Positions 58,104 to 64,000 of a stretch of DNA of 64,000 nucleotides are shown here, in pieces. Position 1 is the first letter of the stretch. Each line of letters opens with the position of its first letter. This DNA comes from Adiantum capillus-veneris. Lineage: Eukaryota > Streptophyta > Polypodiopsida > Polypodiales > Pteridaceae. The stretch lies in assembly GCA_014529385.2 (NCBI GenBank), contig CM043945.1, forward strand, positions 156,620,741 through 156,684,740, read 5' to 3'. Under the pieces are notes generated by a model. It saw nothing but the letters and a program-made list of their open reading frames with translations. It was not told where the DNA came from and made no database searches. The translations under genes were made by a program, and so were the position numbers.

Positions 58104-59417
58104 CTAGAGCATTTCCCTGATGAAATGATACTTCACATCCACATGCTTTGTCTTTGAGTGATAAATTGGATTGCGAGCCAATTGTATAGCACTTTGACTA
58201 TCACAATATAACACATGCATCTCTTCTTTAATTCCCAAATCTGTTACTATCCGATTAAGCCAAATTGATTCTTTGCATGCCTCTGATGCTGCAACATATT
58301 CAGCCTCTGTAGTAGACTGAGTAACACAATCTTGTAATCTAGAACACCATGATACTGCTCCACCAGCCAATGTAAAGACATACCCTGACGTAGACCTTCG
58401 GTTGTCTAAGTCACCTGCATAATCTCAGTCTCTAAAACCCTTTACACTTAGCTCCTGACTCCCATAGCATATACGCATACTCTTTGTAGCTTTCAGGTAT
58501 CTCAATATTCCTTTCACTACCTCCCAATGTTTCTTGCGTGGGTTTGACATGTATCGACTTACTACTCCCACTGCAAATGCAATGTCTGGGCGAGTAGAAA
58601 TCATTGCATACATCAAACTACCCACTGTAGACGCATATGGAATCTTATCCATTTCAGCCTGTTCTTCCTCAGACACAGGACAATCTTTTTTGCTAAGTTT
58701 CACATATGGTGGCAATGGAACACTCAGTGCCTTTCCCTTCTCCATATTGAAACATTGCAAAACCTTGTCAATATACTCTATTTGAGATAACCAAATCAAC
58801 TGCTTTGATCTGTCTCTCTCAATGCGCATACCAAGTATATGACTTGCCTCACCCATGTCTTTCATGTCAAACGATTTTGCCATCTTTGACTTCAAATCTG
58901 AAATTTCTTCCAAGTGCTTGCCAGCAATCAACATGTCATCCACATACAAAATAAGGATCAACCAACTACCATCCTTAGACTACTTTGTATATAGACAGTG
59001 ATCGAACTCACTACGTTTGTAGCCTTGAGAAAGCATAAACTTGTGGAATTTATGGTACCATGCCCTCGGTGATTGTTTTAAGCCATAAAGACTCTTTAAC
59101 AACTAGCATACCCAATCTTCCTTGCCTTTCTCAACAAACCCTTCTGGCTGCTGCATGTAAATTTCCACATCTAAATCACCATGCAAGAACGCTGTCTTGA
59201 CATCCATTTGGTGCAACACCAAATCTAATATGGCAAACAATGCAAGAAAGCATCTCAATGTAGTCATCTTGACCACCGGAGAGAAGACTTCCTCAAAGTC
59301 AATGCCTTGTTATTGCTTAAAGCCCTTGGCAACAAACCTTGCTTTGTACTTTGGCTGACTATCATGAGCGGTGATCTTATACCTGTAAACCCATTTACAA
59401 GGTAGAGCCTTTTTTCC
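58104..59417 (-). pseudogene. Element H reverse transcriptase and RNase H
   Basis: RT: KWVYRYKITAHDSQPKYKAR, then [49 protein letters not shown], and the catalytic LILYVDDMLIAGK at about 58925-58961. RNase [43 protein letters not shown]. In-frame stops fall after KLP (TAG for the usual Gln), in KGFKQ-stop-QGIDF, WVC-stop-LLK, TK-stop-SKD and FRD-stop-DYAGD. Catalytic residues survive. Confidence 0.92.
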
Positions 59418-60464
59418 CTATGGTAATTTAACTAGCTTCCATGTCTTGTTTTTATGCAGAGCTGTCATCTCTGACTGCATGGCCAATTGCCAATTCCCGG
59501 AATCCTTCATTTGCACTGCTTCCTTGTAACATGAAGGCTCATTGCAATCAGTCAACATGACATAGTTCATAGGTGGAACAAACCTATCAAGAGGTCGCGT
59601 GACACGTCTAGATCTACGCACAATAGGTGGCTCAGGCTCAGGCACAACCTGTGGTTCCACTCTATCATGTCCTTGCTCCTCTTGAGCCCTGACATTTTGT
59701 CTTGCACGTGCAGGTCCATCTTCTTGGAAGACAACTCTTCTAATCTCCTCAACCCTCTCTGGTTTAGAATGATATTTGGATTCATTAAAGTGAACATCAT
59801 TGTTGTGGACAACCTTTCTGGATTCGGGATCCCAAAGTCTGTACCCCATCTCACCAGAATTACCATAGCCTAGAAAGATGCACTTTCTACTCTTTGGCTC
59901 AAGTTTGTTCCTAAATTCCTTTGGAACGTGAGTATATTCCTCACAGCCAAAGACTCTGAGATGCTTGTATGAGGGCATTTTGCCTGACCATACCATCTCT
60001 GGCACTGAATCCTTCTGCAAAACCTTGCTAGGAGATCTATTTACAAGATGAACAGCTGTTGATACAGCTTCAGCCCAAAACCCATTTGGCAACTGTGCAT
60101 TAGACAACATACTTCTGACATTCTCTTGTATGGTCCTATTCATCCTCTCAGCAACACCATTTTGAGGAGGATTGTAAGGAGCAGTAAGTTCACGTTTTAT
60201 ACCTTTTGACTCACAAAAGTCCTGAAAGGCCTTTGAAACATACTCTCCACCATTGTTAGTGCGTAAGCATTTAAGCTTCTTCCCACTCTGATTCTCCACA
60301 AGTGTCACAAACGTTTTGAAAACACTAAACGCTTCATCCTTGTGCTTGAGAAAGTAAACCCATACTTTCCTCGAGTAATCATCTATAAATGTCATAAAGT
60401 AAGAATCTCCCCCTAGAGATAGGTTAGACATAGGTCCACACAAATCACTATGAACAAGTGCCAA
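59418..60464 (-). pseudogene. Element H integrase
   Basis: This 348-codon frame holds the DDE integrase: LVHSDLCGPMSNLS, TFIDDYSRKVWVY (Asp), LRTNNGGEYVSKAFQDFCES (Asp replaced by Asn at the TNNGGE site; usual TDNGGE) and PPQNGVAERMNRTIQE (Glu). The conserved C-terminal HLRVFGCEEYTHVPKEFRNK and KCIFLGYGNSGEMGYRLWD follow, then the linker RRSRRVTRPLDRF to RT. The Asn substitution would damage the second catalytic residue. Confidence 0.92.
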
Positions 60465-60500
60465 CTGTGTATCTCTTCTACTGCTTCTATGCTTATGTGG

Positions 60501-61472
60501 CTACTGTGTTTGCTTACCATACAAACAATGTTCACAGAATTCAAAATCATTAAATGAAAAGCCAGGCAAATAACCAGAACGAGACAATATTTCCATTCCC
60601 TTCTTGGACATATGTCCTAACCGGCAATGCCACAAAGAAACGTTCGGTTGCTCGGTTACATTGACTACATTTTTAGAGACATTTGATACATAAATCATGT
60701 AAAGTCCTCCAGAATTTACTCCATGTGCTACTGTCATAGAACCCTTGGATATCTTCCACATGTTCTGTCCAAAAGTGGTGACGTAGCTAGCATCATCAAG
60801 TAAACCTGTGCTGATCAAGCTCTTTGTAGTTGCAGGAACATGTCTCACATTCTTCAGCGTGAAAGAAGAGCCATTCTGAAACTTCAATTGAACATCTCCA
60901 ACACCTAATATCTCACATGTCTGCCCATTGCCTAGCCGAACATGATCTTTAGTGGTCACATTAGAAGTAAACCACTCCTTGTTTGGAGACACATGAAGTG
61001 ATGCCCCTGAGTCTATAATCCAGTCACTCAATGCATTTCCATCAGATGCTGTAAGAAGATCTGAGTCCATTGTATTCTTCAAGAAGTAGATGTCTCTTGA
61101 CACTAGACTGTCATCCTCTGCAACAGTGTTTGTCACATTTATTTCTTGAATCTTCACTGAGGACTTGTTCTTCTCACCATGGTCTTCAGCTTTCTCTTTG
61201 CCTTTTTCTGTTTTCCATTCTCTGCAGTCTCTTTTCATGTGACCCTTCTTGCCACAATGGTAGCATTCTATGTCACTCTTGCCTTTAGCACTGCGGGACT
61301 TGCTACGAGACTGATTCCTCTTTCCACCTTTGTACTTTTCTTTGGTCCTTCCCCTGACAACTAAGGCTGTTCCTTTGCCTTTGTCCATTGTCTTTCTATT
61401 GGTTTCTTCAGTAAGCAGACTTCCTTCTACACCTGCTATGTTCAAACCATCTAAAGGTGCAGAATTACTCAA
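60501..61472 (-). pseudogene. Element H gag C-terminus, protease and pre-integrase
   Basis: Zinc knuckle CYHCGKKGHMKRDC in a Lys/Arg-rich region, then the protease active site DWIIDSGASLHVS (D-S-G-A). VRLGNGQTCEILGVGDVQLK and the pre-integrase zinc motif LWHCRLGHMSKKGMEIL...CEHCLYGK follow. It overlaps the gag N-terminal frame by 8 bases in a different frame, so a small frameshift separates them. It ends at TAG after KQTQ. Confidence 0.92.
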
Positions 61473-61968
61473 AGCTGTGCGAAAAGAACCCTAAACTTTC
61501 CGGCAATGTGATCAACAGGAACATAGCTCTAACAGGTTCATCAAACTTGACACCTTGAGCTGAAAACTGACTATAGATTGTGTTGAATTCATTCAGATGA
61601 TTGGACATAGGTGTCCCTTCTTTCATCTTCAAGTCAACAAGCTTCTTAAGCCAGTATACCTGTGAAGTTGCACTCTGCTTCTCATAAAGATCACTTAGCT
61701 TTAAGCATGCTTGATAAGCCGACATCTCGTCTGCTACATTGAAGTAAACGCTTTCTGCCAAAGTCAGCATAATGGTAGAAAGTGCCAATTCATCCATTTC
61801 GCTCCATTCATCTTCGTCCATATCTTCTGGTTTTATCCCCTTGAGCTTTATAGGTTTTATCTGCTTCTTTTGTACCAACACGTGCCAAATCTGCTGCTTC
61901 CACAATGGAAAATTGGTTCCATCCAGCTTCTTGATATTGTAAAGAGTAGTGTCCTGTGATCCAGCCAT
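61465..61968 (-). pseudogene. Element H gag N-terminal part
   Basis: This 167-codon frame from ATG 61966-61968 (MAGSQDTTLYNIKKLDGTNF) has the copia Gag pattern LDGTNFPLWKQQIWHVL, ALSTIMLTLAESVYFNV and YWLKKLVDLKMKEGTPMSNH. The start lies about 1050 bases from the PBS, a long leader for a copia element. It ends where the frame shifts into the zinc-knuckle segment. Confidence 0.88.
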
Positions 61969-63016
61969 ATCTACGCTTCACAGTAGTTTACTTTCCTGGA
62001 AAAAATTCGGCAGAGTTTCCCCTGTAAACTCACCTTTGAACCAATATCAACCTGTCAAATGAACCAAGAAAGCTTCAGATTCTGCATAAATTTCGGCAGA
62101 GTCTCCTTTGTAAAATGACTCTATTGTACTAAAAAATAGACCAAAAAACAACTCAAAAAACACTGTAAGTTGCGGGTAAACCTGTCTTGCACTTGTACTG
62201 TCTCTGACTGTCCCGTCACTATCCTGTAAGCGTAGACTACGAAAATGCCTCAACGGCAGTAAAGAAAAGATGCAATCCCAATTGTCTAACTCACAGTCAA
62301 TACATCCTAGCTGCCTATCTAAGGGTGCTCGAGGGATCGCTCCAAGACCTGTATCACCGAAAGGATCTCAACATTCGAGAATCCCCTAGCTCAATAAAAC
62401 CTCACTCAACCCTCAACAAAGGCTGGAGTAAATCTGACAGTACATAGACTTCCCACAAAGTCATACATCCACAAATTTCCCACTGTATGTTGTAACCGCT
62501 GCGGCGGTTGTTTGCTGCGTGACTCACAGCCAGCAAACCCTCAACAGACATACATCATCTATGACAATACATCCCATGTGGAGGTACCTACAATGTCAGG
62601 ATGAAATCTGGAATATCAAGCAGCAAACACAAGCTACCTGATGAACTAGTGGATGTCGCCTACAGTCTGTGTGTAGATGCGCCCGTGTCGTATGTGACAC
62701 GCCTCCAAGAACTGTGAGCCGTCCTTCGATGTGTAGACAACCACAAATCAGCACTCTGGGAGTGTCGATATCCTCAGCACCTGCAGTTGTAGGCCGAAAA
62801 CCCCAAATTTGCAGAGTCGGATCTGCACCCGTCAAGACCACATAGTCGAAAATGGCTTGCATAGACCTTTGTCGAAGCCGAACAGTGGCCGAGATGACCT
62901 CAAAATGAAATTCTGACAACACAAGATTTGGGGCCGTGTCTTCGCCTGTCGAATTTCACTCCAATCTGAGTTGGTGACTCTAGCCTCCTGCAGTGCTGCC
63001 CCGAGCCTCGATCTGA
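61969..63016 (-). other. Element H 5' leader (about 1.05 kb)
   Basis: No long ORF that I recognise. The minus strand runs from the PBS to the gag start. Short open frames up to 108 codons are probably chance. Confidence 0.6.
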
Positions 63017-63028
63017 GCTCAAATACCA
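63017..63028 (-). other. Element H primer-binding site (diverged)
   Basis: Minus strand TGGTATTTGAGC, two changes from the initiator tRNA-Met type, two bases inside the LTR. Confidence 0.7.
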
Positions 63029-63030
63029 GT

Positions 63031-63222
63031 TGAAGGAGTATGAGCAGAAGTGCGATGCGAGAGAGAGTGCGAGAAGAAGAGCACGATGATATGGTGAACT
63101 CGCTCTACTGTAATGTGTAGAGCATAGTGAGTTCTTATTAGGTTTTTACAAAAGAATATGTGTACATACCTGGCGGCCCGCCCACTTACCTGGGCGACCA
63201 CATTGGGCTTTATACCCCAACA
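63031..63222 (-). repeat. Element H 5' LTR
   Basis: 192 bp, minus strand TGTTGGGGTATAAAGCCC...ATACTCCTTCA. The TSD ATATA follows at 63223-63227. Confidence 0.95.
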
Positions 63223-63433
63223 ATATATTGGGTATGGATGCGATATGCAGGGGGTGAGATAGGTCCCACAAAATCAATGCCCCATTTTGAAAATGCTCTT
63301 GCTCCCATCATTGGCCGTAGTGGCATCTCATCTCTCTTTATCAGCACCTTGGTGCGTTGACACGCATCACAACGCTCTACAAACTCTTCAGCATCCATGT
63401 GCAATGTAGGCCACCATATACCTGCGGTTAAGA
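63223..63433 (-). pseudogene. Element G integrase: second zinc module end and core start
   Basis: Minus-strand MHMDAEEFVERCDACQRTKV holds the CX2C half of the second zinc-binding module. It is followed by the core start RAFSKWGIDFVGPISPP (first catalytic Asp). The reading continues at 57705 after removal of copia H (IHTQYI / YIIVATDY). A frame change separates it from 63434-63784. Confidence 0.85.
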
Positions 63434-64000
63434 CTATTTTTGTCGTCTTATCTCGCCAGAAAAATGGCCTCCACTTATTCCGCTATGTGCATGTTCTAGA
63501 ATCAGCAGGTATTCGCTTTCATTTGCATAGATTCTAAGTTGATTGTCCTTTCCTCGCTTATAGATTTGGTTCCCAATTAATTGAAAGTCACGAGCTTCCA
63601 GCTCTATAGCTTTTTTCCGTGCTCTTGTGATGTTATCAGGAAACGTCCTGGTGGTTAAGAAATCAATGATATATTGACTCCATGCAAGTGCAATGTTTAC
63701 CTGAAACAATGTCGCGTGATCTACAGGTCGTTTGGCACTACATATAGTACAATTGGTAACATAAGAATGTGTGTCCGCATACATAGTTGGCCAATAAACC
63801 CCTAACTGTTTCAGTCTCTAGTATGATTTCATTGTTGAACAATGGAAGGCACAATCCTAGACATGTGCTTCTTCAAGGTAGAACTCGAATTCTTCCGGAT
63901 TTATACATAATAGTAGGATTTGGTCCGATCCTCGATGATACAGCCGTCCTGCTATCAACTGGAAGTTTTTTGTTTGTCGAATTGTTTGTTGTTTGTAACT
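63434..64000 (-). pseudogene. Element G duplicated integrase zinc-binding modules
   Basis: From the window edge: module 1 starts FQLIAGRLYHRGSDQ (about 63917-63967) and has HX6H near 63850 and CTIC (63743-63754). Its middle carries two stops (near 63820 and 63855). A linker follows (SQYIIDFLTTRTFPDN). Module 2 starts FQLIGNQIYKRGKDN (about 63545-63590), with HSGISGGH (HX6H) and CDAC at about 63362-63373. The two copies start about 370 bases apart. Other gypsy copies here (C, E) have only one module. RNase H should lie beyond 64000. Confidence 0.75.

Larger units (their letters stand above)
57706..63222 (-). mobile_element. Element H: Ty1/copia inserted in element G integrase
   Basis: LTRs 57706-57897 and 63031-63222 (192 bp each; 8 differences by my count, about 4%) bound 5517 bp, flanked by ATATA (57701-57705, 63223-63227). 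Minus-strand order: PBS, long leader, gag, protease, integrase, RT, RNase H, polypurine tract (57898-57908), LTR. It differs from the D/F family. Several single stops and one frame change inactivate it. Confidence 0.97.
49704..64000 (-). mobile_element. Element G: large Ty3/gypsy with unusual domain order, split by copia H
   Basis: The 3' LTR (49704-50636) is at the left. Reading right to left from the window edge: duplicated integrase zinc modules, integrase core (interrupted by copia H), integrase C-terminus fused to a protease motif, basic region, a 2.7-kb non-coding stretch with palindromic repeats, a long unknown ORF, polypurine tract, LTR. At least 8.8 kb of it (without H) is in view; gag, RT and the 5' LTR lie beyond 64000. 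That the left-hand ORF and LTR belong to the same element is inferred from the absence of any other LTR between. Confidence 0.7.

Overview
This window looks like nuclear DNA of a land plant with a large, repeat-rich genome. Nearly all of it is transposable elements: Ty3/gypsy and Ty1/copia LTR retrotransposons, LINE pieces, one SINE and TIR DNA elements. LTRs end in TG...CA, several primer sites match the plant initiator tRNA-Met signature (TGGTATCAGAGC), and the degraded element ORFs are typical of plant retroelements. I found no ordinary host gene, tRNA gene, rRNA gene or CRISPR. I cannot name the species; a gymnosperm or fern-like genome is only a guess from element density and families.

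Layout. Element A (1-3080, +) is a broken Ty3/gypsy with an Athila/Tat-type RT. It is cut by element B (3081-14330, -), a decayed chromodomain-type gypsy whose 5' LTR is truncated. B carries a MULE-like insertion (7510-9527) and two copies of a ~1.33-kb TIR element with CACTAG ends (7971-9292, 12462-13799); the first copy sits inside the MULE-like insertion. Element C (14785-23649, -) is a structurally complete gypsy (LTRs 381 bp, target duplication TCGCT) with a long extra ORF after integrase. After it come a tRNA-derived SINE (23906-24276) and a LINE fragment. Copia element D (25118-37325, -) is split by the best-preserved element, gypsy E (25492-34333, +, TSD TTCAG, LTRs about 0.8% diverged by my count). 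A primer site and LTR end of another element lie at 37879-38092. A LINE (about 38981-49250, +) is split by copia F (42886-47907), which is the same family as D. Gypsy G (49704 to beyond the right edge, -) is split by copia H (57706-63222, TSD ATATA).

How the parts work. Each LTR element once encoded Gag, protease, reverse transcriptase/RNase H and integrase for copy-and-paste movement; all are now broken by stops or frameshifts. Many of the in-frame stops are TAG, and where a sister copy or strong family consensus is available they replace glutamine CAG/CAA. This fits C-to-T decay of methylated CHG sites in silenced elements.

Most unusual is element G. Its integrase runs in one open frame into a retropepsin-like aspartic protease motif, its integrase zinc-binding module appears twice, it has a long unknown 3' ORF, and between them lie four 285-bp-spaced copies of a 22-bp palindrome. 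The CACTAG-ended TIR family with 4-bp TTAR target duplications is the other candidate for something not well described.
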